Shown here: one piece after another, positions 52,889-61,895 of the stretch
How positions within the stretch are numbered: the first letter of the stretch is position 1
How the letters are laid out: each line of letters starts with the position of its first letter
Source of the DNA: Sphingopyxis sp. DBS4
GTDB taxonomy: Bacteria; Pseudomonadota; Alphaproteobacteria; Sphingomonadales; Sphingomonadaceae
Direction of reading: 5' to 3'
NCBI RefSeq assembly: GCF_024628865.1
Contig: NZ_CP102384.1
Coordinates: 62,001-126,000 of the forward strand
Length of the DNA stretch: 64,000 bases
Translations under genes and position numbers: made by a program
The notes under the pieces: generated by a model
The model's database searches: none
Told to the model about the DNA's origin: nothing
What the model saw: only the letters and a program-made list of their open reading frames with translations

Positions 52889-54220
52889 ATGACCGACCCT
52901 TCCGTACCTGCAATGCCGACCTTCGCCGAGGCGGTCCGCACCTATGCCCGCATCGGCCTCCTGAGCTTCGGCGGTCCCGCCGGGCAGATCGCGCTGATGC
53001 ACCGCGAATTCGTCGATGAACAGTGCTGGGTCGACGAAACGACCTTTCTTCACGCGCTCAATTTCTGCCATCTGCTTCCCGGTCCCGAGGCGCAGCAACT
53101 TGCAACCTGGATCGGTTGGCGGTTGCACGGCTTTCGCGGCGGCCTTGCGGCGGGGTTGCTGTTCATCATCCCCGGCGCGCTCGTCATGTTCGGCCTGTCG
53201 CTGCTTTATGTGATGGCGGCGGGACTCGACTGGTTCGCGGCGCTGTTTCTCGGCATCAAGGCGGCGGTGCTGGCAATCGTCGTGCAGGCGCTGCTCCGCA
53301 TCGCCGGGCGCGCGCTGAAGACGCCACTGCTGCGCGCCGTGGCGCTGCTGTCCTTCGTGGCGATCGCGCTGCTTGCCCTGCCTTTTCCGCTTGTTGTGCT
53401 GGCTGCGCTGCTCATCGGCTGGGCGGCGGCACGCTGGCGACCCGACTGGCTGAAGCTGGCGTCGGCCAAGGCCCATTCCGCGCCGCCTGCCGGCTCGGCA
53501 TGGCGGCAGAGCCTGCGCGCGATCGGGCTGTGGGGCGCGATCTGGGCGGCGCCGATGCTCCTGATCCTCGCGACGCTCGGGCGGCACCATGTGCTGTGGG
53601 ACATCGGTGCCTTCTTCTCGCAACTCGCGGTCGTGACCTTCGGCGGCGCCTATGCGGTGCTCGCCTATATGGCGCAGGAAGCGGTGAACGGCTTCGGCTG
53701 GCTGCGGCCGGGCGAGATGGCCGACGGGCTGGGGCTGGCCGAGACGACGCCTGGGCCGCTGATCCTGGTGACCCAGTTCGTCGGCTTCCTCGCCGCGTGG
53801 CGCGACGCTGCGCCCTTCACCCCGCTCGTTGCCGCGATGCTCGGCGCCGGGCTGACCCTGTGGGTGACCTTCGCGCCCTGTTTCCTGTGGATCTTCGCTT
53901 TTGCTCCGTGGATCGACCGGCTCGAACGCGCGGCTGGGCTGAAGGGCGCGCTCGCGGCGGTGACCGCGGCGGTCGTCGGGGTGATCGCCAATCTGTCGCT
54001 GTGGTTCGCGCTCCACGTGCTGTTCCGCCGGCTCGATCGGACGGCGTGGGGCGTCGAGGCGCCCGTGCTGTCGAGCATCGATCTGGCCGCCGTGCTGCTT
54101 TCGATCCTCGCCTTCGTGCTGCTTTTCCGCTTCCGGCTCGGGATCACCCTGATGCTGGCGGTCTGCTCGGCGGGCGGGCTGATCCTCGGTCTCGGCGGGC
54201 CGCTACTGGATTTTGCGTAG
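52889..54220 (+). CDS. chrA: Chromate transporter, ChrA family (two CHR domains)
   Basis: An inner-membrane transporter of 443 residues that exports chromate. Two homologous halves are visible, each starting with the CHR motif: SFGGPAGQIALMHREFV near residue 25 and TFGGAYAVLAYMAQEAV near residue 250, each with about five helices. The start is ATG 52889 or GTG 52883, with GGAGAA upstream. Chromate enters through sulfate uptake, so neighbouring sulfur-metabolism genes make sense, although the pairing may be chance. Known chrB regulators are absent. Confidence 0.9.
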   Translation: MTDPSVPAMPTFAEAVRTYARIGLLSFGGPAGQIALMHREFVDEQCWVDETTFLHALNFCHLLPGPEAQQLATWIGWRLHGFRGGLAAGLLFIIPGALVMFGLSLLYVMAAGLDWFAALFLGIKAAVLAIVVQALLRIAGRALKTPLLRAVALLSFVAIALLALPFPLVVLAALLIGWAAARWRPDWLKLASAKAHSAPPAGSAWRQSLRAIGLWGAIWAAPMLLILATLGRHHVLWDIGAFFSQLAVVTFGGAYAVLAYMAQEAVNGFGWLRPGEMADGLGLAETTPGPLILVTQFVGFLAAWRDAAPFTPLVAAMLGAGLTLWVTFAPCFLWIFAFAPWIDRLERAAGLKGALAAVTAAVVGVIANLSLWFALHVLFRRLDRTAWGVEAPVLSSIDLAAVLLSILAFVLLFRFRLGITLMLAVCSAGGLILGLGGPLLDFA

Positions 54221-54240
54221 GGGCGCGCTAACAAGACGCA

Positions 54241-55440
54241 ATGAGCAAGAGCGACGATGACAGCCTCCGCCCCGCGACGAAGCTGGTGCAGGGCGGGCGG
54301 CGGCCCGAATGGACGGGCGATCCGCGGCTCGGCGGCGGGGTCGTCAATCCGCCGCTGTGGCGCGCCTCGACGATCCTTTACGACAATATCGCCGATCTCA
54401 AGGCGCGGGGCCATGCGACGCACGACAAGCTCTATTATGGTCGGCGCGGAACGCCGACGGTCTGGGCGCTCGCCGATGCCTTGACCGGAATGGAGCCGGG
54501 GGCTGAGGGCAGCTTGCTTTATCCCTCGGGCGTCGCGGCGATTTCGGCGGGGCTGCTCGCGCTGCTGTCGCCGGGCGACCATCTGCTGATGGTCGACAGC
54601 GCCTATGAGCCGACGCGCGCCTTCTGCACCGGCATGCTCGCGCGGATGGGGGTGCGGACGAGCTTCTACGATCCGCTGGTCGGCAGCGATATCGCCGATC
54701 TGATCGAGCCCGAAACGAAGCTGATCTTCCTCGAATCGCCGGGCAGCCTGACCTTCGAAGTGCAGGATATTCCCGCGATCACCGCAGCGGCGCGCGCGCG
54801 GGGCGTGCTGACGATGCTCGACAATACCTGGGCGACACCCTGGCTCTTCCCCGCGCTCGCGCACGGCGTCGACGTGACGATGATGAGCCTCACCAAATAT
54901 GTCGGAGGCCACAGCGACGCGATGATGGGCAGCCTGACCGCGACGAAAGCGGTGTGGCCGAAGCTGCGCCATGCGACCTATCAGCTCGGCCAGGCGGTCT
55001 CGCCCGACGATTGCGCGCTGATCCTGCGCGGCCTCAGGACGCTCGACGTGCGGCTGGCGCGGCACGGCGAGAACGGGCTTGCGGTGGCGACCTGGCTCGC
55101 CGGCCGCGCCGAGGTCGGGCGCGTGCTGCATCCGGCGCTGCCGGATGATGCGAGCCACGCCCTCTGGTCGCGCGACTTTTCGGGGACCAGCGGCCTGTTC
55201 GGCTTCACGCTGAAGGGCGCCGACGACGCGGCGCGCGCGCGCTTCATCGACGCGCTCGCGCATTTCGGCATCGGCTTCAGCTGGGGCGGCTATGAAAGCC
55301 TCGCCGTGCCGGGCGATCCGCAGACGATCCGCACCGCGACGCGCTGGACCGATCCCGATGCGCTCGTCCGCCTGTCGATCGGGCTCGAGGATCCCGCCGA
55401 TCTGATCGCCGACCTCGAACGCGGCTTCGCGGCGTTATGA
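54241..55440 (+). CDS. metC: Cystathionine beta-lyase
   Basis: A PLP enzyme of 399 residues that cleaves cystathionine to homocysteine, pyruvate and ammonia in methionine synthesis. The PLP lysine is K219 in SLTKYVGGHSD. Other family marks are RASTILYDNI, YYGRRGTPT, LLYPSGVAAI and LDNTWATPWLF. The start lies 20 bp after chrA, and the stop overlaps mscS as ATGA. Confidence 0.94.
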   Translation: MSKSDDDSLRPATKLVQGGRRPEWTGDPRLGGGVVNPPLWRASTILYDNIADLKARGHATHDKLYYGRRGTPTVWALADALTGMEPGAEGSLLYPSGVAAISAGLLALLSPGDHLLMVDSAYEPTRAFCTGMLARMGVRTSFYDPLVGSDIADLIEPETKLIFLESPGSLTFEVQDIPAITAAARARGVLTMLDNTWATPWLFPALAHGVDVTMMSLTKYVGGHSDAMMGSLTATKAVWPKLRHATYQLGQAVSPDDCALILRGLRTLDVRLARHGENGLAVATWLAGRAEVGRVLHPALPDDASHALWSRDFSGTSGLFGFTLKGADDAARARFIDALAHFGIGFSWGGYESLAVPGDPQTIRTATRWTDPDALVRLSIGLEDPADLIADLERGFAAL

Positions 55441-56363
55441 GCGCCAGGGAAAGCCTGCGCGACAGCGTCGGCCGTGTCGTCGAGGCGATGCAGGCGATCG
55501 GGCTCGACGTCGGCTCCTACCGCCTGTCGCTCTATGGGCTGGTCTCGGCGATCATCGTCGCGGTGCTGCTGTGGATCGGGGTCAAGCTCGTGATGCGCGC
55601 GATCAAATGGCTGCTGCGCCGCAACACCCAGATCGACCAGGCGCAGCGGCTGCTCACCGAGAAGCTGATCGCGATCGCGCTCTTCTCCTTCGCGCTGCTG
55701 CTCGGCATCGACCTGCTCGGCATCGACCTGACGACGCTCGCGGTCTTTTCGGGTGCGGCGGGGCTCGCGATCGGCTTTGGCCTGCAGAAGACGGTCGGCA
55801 ATCTGATCGCGGGGATCATCCTGCTGATGGACCGCTCGATCCAGCCCGGCGACGTGATCGTCGTCGGCGACGCCGCGTCGATGGGCAGCGGGCCGCTGCC
55901 CGGCGGCGTGCCCAATGTCGGGCGGGTCGCGAAGATCGGGGTGCGCGCGGTCAATGTCGTCACCCGCGACGGCAAGAAGCATCTGATCCCGAACGAACTG
56001 CTGATGACCCAGCCGGTCGAGAACTGGAGCTATTCGAGCCGCGACGTGCGAGTGCGGATGCGCATTCCCGTCGCCTATGAATGCGATCTGCGCGCGGCGC
56101 AGGCGATCATCGTCGAGGTCGCGAAGGCCAATCCGCGCATCCTCGCCGATCCCGAACCGGTGGTGTGGATCACCGCCTTCAGCGAACGCGCGGTCGAGCA
56201 TGAACTGCGCTACTGGATATCGGACCCCGAATCGGGGCTCGGCAATATCCAGGGCGAGGTGTTCCTGGGGATATGGGAACGGTTCAAGGCCGCAGGGATC
56301 CGCATCCCCTATCCGCGGCAGGATGTGCGGTTGGTCGAACAGGACGAGTCGCCAAGTTCCTGA
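55437..56363 (+). CDS. Small-conductance mechanosensitive channel, MscS family
   Basis: A 308-residue channel that opens under membrane tension to release solutes. Helices lie near residues 25-50 and 70-95, followed by the pore helix AGLAIGFGLQKTVGNLIAGI and the RSIQPGDVI beta domain, then the cytoplasmic vestibule. An unusual insert GDAASMGSGPLPGGVPNVG interrupts the beta domain. It overlaps the end of metC by ATGA. A family C repeat follows at once. Confidence 0.93.
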   Translation: MSARESLRDSVGRVVEAMQAIGLDVGSYRLSLYGLVSAIIVAVLLWIGVKLVMRAIKWLLRRNTQIDQAQRLLTEKLIAIALFSFALLLGIDLLGIDLTTLAVFSGAAGLAIGFGLQKTVGNLIAGIILLMDRSIQPGDVIVVGDAASMGSGPLPGGVPNVGRVAKIGVRAVNVVTRDGKKHLIPNELLMTQPVENWSYSSRDVRVRMRIPVAYECDLRAAQAIIVEVAKANPRILADPEPVVWITAFSERAVEHELRYWISDPESGLGNIQGEVFLGIWERFKAAGIRIPYPRQDVRLVEQDESPSS

Positions 56364-56367
56364 AATT

Positions 56368-56460
56368 CGTCATTGCGAGCAAAGCGAAGCAATCTCCAGC
56401 TATCGCCATATCGGAAAGATAGCTGGAGATTGCTTCGTCACTACGTTCCTCGCAATGACG
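56368..56460. repeat. Dispersed inverted repeat, family C (imperfect copy)
   Basis: Arms starting CGTCATTGCGAGCAAAGCGA and ending CTCGCAATGACG, with CTCCAGCTATC/GATAGCTGGAG in the middle. Mismatches in the right arm set it apart from the perfect copy at 29004. It lies between two convergent gene ends (56363 and 56474). Confidence 0.85.
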
Positions 56461-56473
56461 GCTGGAGGGGTGG

Positions 56474-57010
56474 TTAAACCCCCTGCGCCTTCGCGCGCTC
56501 GATCCCGTCGAGGATGATCTGCTTCGCCTCGTCGACGTCGCCCCAGCCGCCGAGCTTGACCCATTTGCCGGGTTCGAGATCCTTGTAGTGGGCAAAGAAA
56601 TGCTCGATCTGCTGGAGCACGATCTCGGGCATGTCCTTGTAAGTCCTGACCTTGTCGTAATAGGGAAAGGTCGCGCTGACGGGGACGCAGAGCAGTTTTT
56701 CGTCGCCGCCGGCATTGTCTTCCATCTTGAGCACGCCGATCGGGCGGCACTTGACCACCGCGCCCGCGACCACCGAGGTGCGCGCGACGACCAGCGCGTC
56801 GAGCGGGTCGCCGTCGTCGCCGAGCGTGTGCGGGATGAAGCCGTAATTGGCGGGATAGCGCATCGGAGTGTGGAGAAAGCGGTCGACGAACAGCGCGCCC
56901 GACGCCTTGTCGAACTCATATTTCACCGGCTCGCCGCCGATCGGTACTTCGATCAGCACGTTCAGGCTGTCGGGCGGGCTGTCGCCCGCAGGGATCAGGT
57001 CGATGCGCAT
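56474..57010 (-). CDS. ppa: Inorganic pyrophosphatase
   Basis: Hydrolyses pyrophosphate made in biosynthesis. The 178-residue length is that of the family I enzyme. The signature GDDGDPLDALVV has the metal-binding aspartates, and other conserved stretches are VKYEFDKASGALFVDR, RYPANYGFIP and the late KDLEPGKWVKLGGWG. A single gene, with repeats on both sides. Confidence 0.96.
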   Translation of the reverse strand: MRIDLIPAGDSPPDSLNVLIEVPIGGEPVKYEFDKASGALFVDRFLHTPMRYPANYGFIPHTLGDDGDPLDALVVARTSVVAGAVVKCRPIGVLKMEDNAGGDEKLLCVPVSATFPYYDKVRTYKDMPEIVLQQIEHFFAHYKDLEPGKWVKLGGWGDVDEAKQIILDGIERAKAQGV

Positions 57011-57109
57011 GGGAGATGTCCTTTTGTATTTTTGGAATCGCGCGCGCCTTTAGCGCCGGATGGCGCGGAAAGTCGAGGCCATTAAGCCCTTCCCATCATC
57101 TAAAAGCCG

Positions 57110-57195
57110 CGTGCTCCCGCGAAGGCGGGAGCCCATCTCCGGCCGGTGCGAGATGGAACCGCCGGAGATGGGTCCCCGCCTTCGCGGGGACACAC
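57110..57195. repeat. Dispersed inverted repeat, family A
   Basis: Arms CGTGCTCCCGCGAAGGCGGG... and ...CCCGCCTTCGCGGGGACACACG with an inner CCCATCTCCGG / CCGGAGATGGG pair. Same layout as the nested copy at 30913-31046 but not interrupted. It lies between ppa and the M61 peptidase gene, both on the minus strand. Confidence 0.85.
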
Positions 57196-57237
57196 GAAAA
57201 GGGTCCCGCGCACGGGAGCAACTTTGCAAGTCTCGCT

Positions 57238-57259
57238 GCCCTCCCCTTCAGGGGAGGGC
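57238..57259. repeat. Short hairpin resembling the family E end
   Basis: GCCCTCCCC and GGGGAGGGC pair perfectly around TTCA, just after the end of the M61 peptidase gene (minus strand). The CTCCCCTTNNGGGGAG layout is like the ends of the family E elements, so it may be a solo end of one. No T-run follows. Confidence 0.5.
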
Positions 57260-57270
57260 GTATCTTCACG

Positions 57271-59196
57271 TCAGAGCGCCCGCTTCGACGCGAGCAGGCG
57301 GTCGAACCAGTCGGGCCCGGCACCGGCCTTTTCGAGGTGCGGCCAGCGCAGTCCGCCATGATAGTCGATATCGACCGTGCGATAGCGTCCGCCGCGCTCG
57401 ACGAGCAGGCTCACCGGGGTCTTGCCGTCGGTCGCGGCGCGGATCGCGGCCTCCATGCGGTCCTTGGCATAGGCGACGCCGTCGACCGCGACGATCTTCG
57501 TGCCATTGACGATGTCGGCGCGGAAGGCGGGGCCGTCCCACAGGATGCTGCCCGCGACGCCGTCCTTGTCGATCACCATGCCGAGCGAATGGGTGAGGTC
57601 GTAAGTCTTCGCGCGCGCCATGCGGCCGCGATCATAGGCGTTCGGCGTGTCGCGCCAGACGAGGCGGTATCCCGCGCGCTCGATCCCCGCGACCGGCGCG
57701 GGCTGGCCGGGGAGCTGCATATGCTCGTGGAGGAATTTCGCCCAGTCGTAGGGGTGGACGGCGTTCAGCGCCGCCACGACATCGTCGAAGTCATAGGTGA
57801 CCTCGCCCCAGTCGCCAGTCTTGCCGCCGAAAAAGCTCCTCGCGAAATCGTCGAGGCTTTTCCGGTCGTTCGTCGCCTGGCGGATGATCATGTCCGCCTC
57901 CAGCCACATCAGCGAGCCTTCGTTGTAATAATCCTCGGTGCGCGTCGCGCTGGGGAAGGCGCGCGCCTTGCGTCCCGCGATCACGGGGTCGAGCGTCGTA
58001 TCCTCGACCGACCGCCAGTCGCGACCCCGCTGGACGCTGTAAAAGGCGGCGTTGGTCGCCCATTCGGACAGGATCATGTCCTTCGACTGCATCCCCGAGC
58101 GGCCCGCGAGGACCAAGTCCCAGAAGCTTGTCTGCCCTTCATAGACCCAGAGGAGATTGCCCTGCATCGGGGTACGGAAATCGGGGGTCCAGAGCTTGGC
58201 AGGGCGGCGGTATTTGCCGTTCCAGCTATGGGTGAATTCGTGCGGCAACAGGCCGCGCAGTGTCTCGCCCTCGTCCCATTTGGTGAAATAATCGGGGCTG
58301 CTGCTGTTCTCGCTGCTGCGATGATGTTCGAGCCCGATGCCGCCGAGCTCGTCGGTCAGCGCGAGCAGGAATTCGTAGCGGTCGAAATGGCGGGTGCCGA
58401 ACAGCGCCACCGCCTCCGCCACCATCGCGGCGTGGCGCGCGATCTGGTCGGGCTTGGCGCCCAGATATTGGGCCTCGTCGGCGACGACGTTCAACGTGAC
58501 ATTCTGCCCCAGATCCCATTTGCGGTAATAGCGGCCCGCGAACATCGGGCTGTCGACCAGCGTCTCGTAGCTCGTCGGCGCATAGCTGTAGCGATTGCCC
58601 GAGATTTTGAGCCCGTCGAGCGCCGCTGCGCCGGTCCAGCCGTCGGGCAGCGTCACGTCGAGCTGCACCGGAATGTCGCGGGTGAAATATCCTGCGGGAT
58701 AGAGGCTCACCTGCTCCCATTGCAGGTTCATCATCGCCGGGGTGACGACGACGCGGCCTTCGCTCGTCCGCGTTGGCGACAGGAAGTCGAAGGCGACGTC
58801 GATGCTCCTGGTGCCTGCGGGCACGTCGATGTCGAAGGCATAGACATCGGTCGGTTGACGCGTCCAGACGAGCGGCTTGCCGTCCGCGCTCGCCTTGAAG
58901 CCCGCGATCTCGGCGATCGCGCCGCGCGGCGCGTGCTTGCCGGGCAGCCATTGCGGATAGAGCAGGGTGAGCTTCCCCGCTTTCGCGACCGGAATTGTCT
59001 GCCGGACGCGGAAGATGCCGCGCATATAATCGGTGGCATCGACCTTGAGCAGCATCGTCCCCGACCAGGGCTTGTCGACGGGCAGCGGGATGACGTGCGG
59101 CTGGACGACCGGCTGCGGACGGCTGTTGCCGTCCTGCGCGTGGAGCGCAGGGGCGAAAGCAATCAGAGCGGCTGCGATCAAGCGTGTCTTTTTCAT
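57271..59196 (-). CDS. M61 family glycyl-aminopeptidase with PDZ domain
   Basis: An exported zinc peptidase of 641 residues, M61 family, which in Sphingomonas removes N-terminal glycine and alanine. The signal peptide ends ALHAQ. The zinc site is H319-E320-x-x-H323 in HEFTHSWNGK, and the following glutamate is in WVYEGQTSFW. A C-terminal PDZ domain (MVIDKDGVAGSILWDGPAF) binds substrate. The gene is divergent from hisS, with a 180-bp repeat between. Confidence 0.94.
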   Translation of the reverse strand: MKKTRLIAAALIAFAPALHAQDGNSRPQPVVQPHVIPLPVDKPWSGTMLLKVDATDYMRGIFRVRQTIPVAKAGKLTLLYPQWLPGKHAPRGAIAEIAGFKASADGKPLVWTRQPTDVYAFDIDVPAGTRSIDVAFDFLSPTRTSEGRVVVTPAMMNLQWEQVSLYPAGYFTRDIPVQLDVTLPDGWTGAAALDGLKISGNRYSYAPTSYETLVDSPMFAGRYYRKWDLGQNVTLNVVADEAQYLGAKPDQIARHAAMVAEAVALFGTRHFDRYEFLLALTDELGGIGLEHHRSSENSSSPDYFTKWDEGETLRGLLPHEFTHSWNGKYRRPAKLWTPDFRTPMQGNLLWVYEGQTSFWDLVLAGRSGMQSKDMILSEWATNAAFYSVQRGRDWRSVEDTTLDPVIAGRKARAFPSATRTEDYYNEGSLMWLEADMIIRQATNDRKSLDDFARSFFGGKTGDWGEVTYDFDDVVAALNAVHPYDWAKFLHEHMQLPGQPAPVAGIERAGYRLVWRDTPNAYDRGRMARAKTYDLTHSLGMVIDKDGVAGSILWDGPAFRADIVNGTKIVAVDGVAYAKDRMEAAIRAATDGKTPVSLLVERGGRYRTVDIDYHGGLRWPHLEKAGAGPDWFDRLLASKRAL

Positions 59197-59230
59197 GATG
59201 GCTCTCTGCCGGGAAATGCTCTTTTCTACA

Positions 59231-59410
59231 ACCTTCTCCCCTTGCGGGAGAAGGATACGCAGCCTTGGCGCGAAGCGTCTAGGCGCAGTTGGATGAGGGG
59301 TTGCGGTCGCTCAGCGACCGCGCGAGCCAGCGGCTCGCAACCCCTCACCCAGCTTCGACTAGGCAGCAAGCTGCCAAGTCTTCGCATCCCTCTCCCGCAA
59401 GGGGAGAGGG
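59231..59410. repeat. Dispersed inverted repeat, family E, in a divergent promoter gap
   Basis: Ends ACCTTCTCCCCTTGCGGGAG and CTCTCCCGCAAGGGGAGAGG are inverted copies; inside are GCGGTCGC/GCGACCGC (59303-59310 with 59314-59321) and a GGCAGCAAGCTGCC-like stretch shared with the copy at 49066-49221. It fills most of the 254-bp gap between the start codons of two divergent genes. Confidence 0.85.
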
Positions 59411-59450
59411 GGCTTTGCGCAATATGCAAAATCGACTAGACGCCGCCGCC

Positions 59451-60704
59451 ATGAGCAAGGACAAATCCGCCAAAATCCCGACGCCGCAGCCGGTGCGCGG
59501 CACTCAGGACATGCTCGGCGATTTCGCCGACCGCTTCGGCCATGTCGTCGATGCGTTCGACCGGGTGCGCCGCCTTTATGGCTTCAAGCGGGTCGAGGTG
59601 CCGGTGATCGAGCCGACCGCGGTGTTCGCGCGGTCTTTGGGCGAAACGACCGACGTCGTGTCGAAGGAAATGTATAGCTTCGAGGATCGCGGTGGCGAAT
59701 CGATCACGCTGCGTCCCGAATTTACCGCGGGGATCGCGCGCGCCTATATCACCAATGGCTGGCAGCAGTTCGCGCCGCTCAAAGTGGCGACGCATGGCCC
59801 GCTGTTCCGCTACGAACGGCCGCAAAAGGGCCGCTATCGCCAGTTCCATCAGCTCGACGCCGAAATCATCGGCAGCGACAGCCCGCTTGCCGATGCCGAA
59901 CTGCTGATCTTCGCCGACCAGCTTCTAAGGGAGCTGGGCGTCGCGGAAGGGGTGACCTTGACGCTCAACACGCTGGGCGATGCGGACAGCCGCGAGGCGT
60001 GGCGCGCGGCGCTGGTCGAGCATTTCATGGGCCATCGTGGTGAGCTGTCGGAAGACAGCCTCGCGCGGCTCGACAAAAATCCGCTCCGCATTCTCGACAG
60101 CAAGGATGCGCAAGACCGCCCGGTTGCCGACAGCGCCCCCGACATCGATGCCTATCTGACGAGCGAGGCGCAGGATTTCTTCGGCGCCGTGACCGCCGGG
60201 CTCGACGCGGCGGGGGTCGCGTGGGAGCGCAACGCGCGGCTGGTGCGCGGGCTCGACTATTATCGCCACACCGCGTTCGAATTCGTCACCGACCGGCTCG
60301 GCGCGCAGGGCACGGTGCTCGGCGGCGGGCGTTACGACGGGTTGATCGAGACTCTGGGCGGGCCGCCGACCCCGGCGGTCGGTTGGGCGGCGGGGATCGA
60401 GCGGCTGGCGATGCTGCTGGCCGACGATGTGATCGACACCCGGCTCGACGCGGTGATCGCGGTCGAGGACGACGGCCAGCTTGCGCGCGCGATGCGGACG
60501 CTCGCCGATCTGCGCGCCGCGGGGTTTGCCACCGAGATCGTCGCGACCGGCTCGCCGCGCAAGCGCTTCGACAAGGCGGCGAAGATTCCGGCGCACGCAC
60601 TGGTCTCGGTCGGCACCCGCGACGGCGCGGCGCATATCAACGTGCGCGGCGACGGCGAGCGGGCAAAAGAGGTCGAAATGACCGTCCGTGCGGTGCGCGA
60701 TTGA
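59451..60704 (+). CDS. hisS: Histidyl-tRNA synthetase
   Basis: Charges tRNA-His with histidine; a class II synthetase of about 417 residues. The motif 2 region [20 protein letters not shown], the histidine-binding [15 protein letters not shown] and GGGRYDGL, and the motif 3 region are all clear, and a C-terminal anticodon-binding domain is present. The start at 59451 gives [11 protein letters not shown], but no good ribosome-binding site precedes it. An in-frame ATG at 59424 has GAGAGGGGG upstream, donated by the family E repeat. A longer open frame into the repeat is not real. Confidence 0.95.
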   Translation: MSKDKSAKIPTPQPVRGTQDMLGDFADRFGHVVDAFDRVRRLYGFKRVEVPVIEPTAVFARSLGETTDVVSKEMYSFEDRGGESITLRPEFTAGIARAYITNGWQQFAPLKVATHGPLFRYERPQKGRYRQFHQLDAEIIGSDSPLADAELLIFADQLLRELGVAEGVTLTLNTLGDADSREAWRAALVEHFMGHRGELSEDSLARLDKNPLRILDSKDAQDRPVADSAPDIDAYLTSEAQDFFGAVTAGLDAAGVAWERNARLVRGLDYYRHTAFEFVTDRLGAQGTVLGGGRYDGLIETLGGPPTPAVGWAAGIERLAMLLADDVIDTRLDAVIAVEDDGQLARAMRTLADLRAAGFATEIVATGSPRKRFDKAAKIPAHALVSVGTRDGAAHINVRGDGERAKEVEMTVRAVRD

Positions 60705-60719
60705 TGCATTTCCCTTCCT

Positions 60720-60808
60720 CGTCATCCCCGCGAAAGCGGGGACCCAGCTCCGACCTTTGTTTTTTCTGCAGCCGTTGCAGCTGGGTTCCCGCTTTCGCGG
60801 GAATGACG
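60720..60808. repeat. Dispersed inverted repeat, family A
   Basis: Arms CGTCATCCCCGCGAAAGCGG and the inverse ending CGCGGGAATGACG, with CCCAGCT/AGCTGGG inside. It lies between hisS and prfA (both + strand) and ends 16 bp before the prfA start. Confidence 0.9.
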
Positions 60809-60824
60809 AAGTAGGGGAGGCGAC

Positions 60825-61895
60825 ATGGTCAGCATTCCCGAAAAACAGATCGATGCGATCATCGAGCGCCACGCCGCTTTGCAGGCGCGGATGGCGACGG
60901 GCGATATGGCGCCCGCGGATTTCGTCGCGGCGTCGAAGGAGTTCGCCGAGCTCGAACCCGTCGCGAAAGCCGCCGGGGAAGTGACGCGGTTGCGCGGCGA
61001 ACTCGTGTCGCTCACCGAGATGCTCGCCGACCCCGAAATGAAGGCGATGGCGGCCGAGGAACTCCTCGCAGTCGAGGCCGCGCTGCCGGCCGCCGAGCAC
61101 GACCTCGCGATCAAGCTGCTCCCGAAGGACGTCGCCGACGAGCGCGCCGCGATGCTCGAAATCCGCGCCGGCACCGGCGGCGACGAGGCGGCGCTGTTCG
61201 CGGGCGACCTGCTCCGCATGTACAGCCGCTATGCCGATGCGCAGGGCTGGAAGGTCGAGCTGATCTCGGCGAACGAGGCCGAGGTCGGTGGTTACAAGGA
61301 AGTCGTCGCCAGCGTCGCGGGGCAGGGCGTGTTCGCCAAATTGAAGTTCGAAAGCGGCGTTCATCGCGTCCAGCGCGTCCCCGTCACCGAAAGCGGCGGT
61401 CGCATCCACACCAGCGCCGCGACCGTCGCGGTGCTGCCCGAGGCCGAGGAGGTCGATGTCGCGATCGACGAACGCGACCTCAAGATCGATATCTACCGCT
61501 CGTCGGGCGCGGGCGGCCAGCATGTCAACACCACCGATTCGGCGATCCGCATCACCCATATCCCGACCGGCCTCGTCGTGATCCAGCAGGACCAGCGCAG
61601 CCAGCACAAGAACCGCGCCAAGGCGATGCAGGTGCTGCGGGCGCGGCTGTATGACCTCGAACGCGCGCGGGTGCACGATGCTGAGGCGTCGGCGCGCAAG
61701 TCGATGGTCGGGTCGGGCGATCGCTCCGAACGCATCCGCACCTATAATTTCCCGCAGGGCCGGGTGACCGATCACCGCATCAACCTGACTCTCCACCGCC
61801 TTCCCGAGATATTGGAAGGAGCGATGGACGAGCTGATCGACGCGCTGATCGCCGAGGATCAGGCGCAGCGGCTGGCGGGGCTGGGCGATGGCTAG
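60825..61895 (+). CDS. prfA: Peptide chain release factor 1
   Basis: Ends translation at UAA and UAG. The codon-recognising tripeptide is P186-V187-T188 (P-x-T marks RF1 rather than RF2), and G230-G231-Q232 in [13 protein letters not shown] triggers peptide release. The 356-residue length is normal. GGGGAGG precedes the start. It overlaps prmC, whose product methylates the GGQ glutamine, by 8 bp. Confidence 0.97.
   Translation: MVSIPEKQIDAIIERHAALQARMATGDMAPADFVAASKEFAELEPVAKAAGEVTRLRGELVSLTEMLADPEMKAMAAEELLAVEAALPAAEHDLAIKLLPKDVADERAAMLEIRAGTGGDEAALFAGDLLRMYSRYADAQGWKVELISANEAEVGGYKEVVASVAGQGVFAKLKFESGVHRVQRVPVTESGGRIHTSAATVAVLPEAEEVDVAIDERDLKIDIYRSSGAGGQHVNTTDSAIRITHIPTGLVVIQQDQRSQHKNRAKAMQVLRARLYDLERARVHDAEASARKSMVGSGDRSERIRTYNFPQGRVTDHRINLTLHRLPEILEGAMDELIDALIAEDQAQRLAGLGDG

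Noticed and set aside
52580..55263. Long minus-strand frames opposite chrA and metC
   Set aside because: Highly biased Arg/Gln/Pro composition typical of antisense frames; both + strand genes have full motifs.
59289..59450. Upstream extension of hisS into the repeat
   Set aside because: It translates the family E repeat, which also lies in an unrelated gap at 49066, so it is not protein-coding.
23853..60808. Spaced repeats considered as a CRISPR array
   Set aside because: The copies are single, kilobases apart and palindromic, without regular spacers or cas genes.
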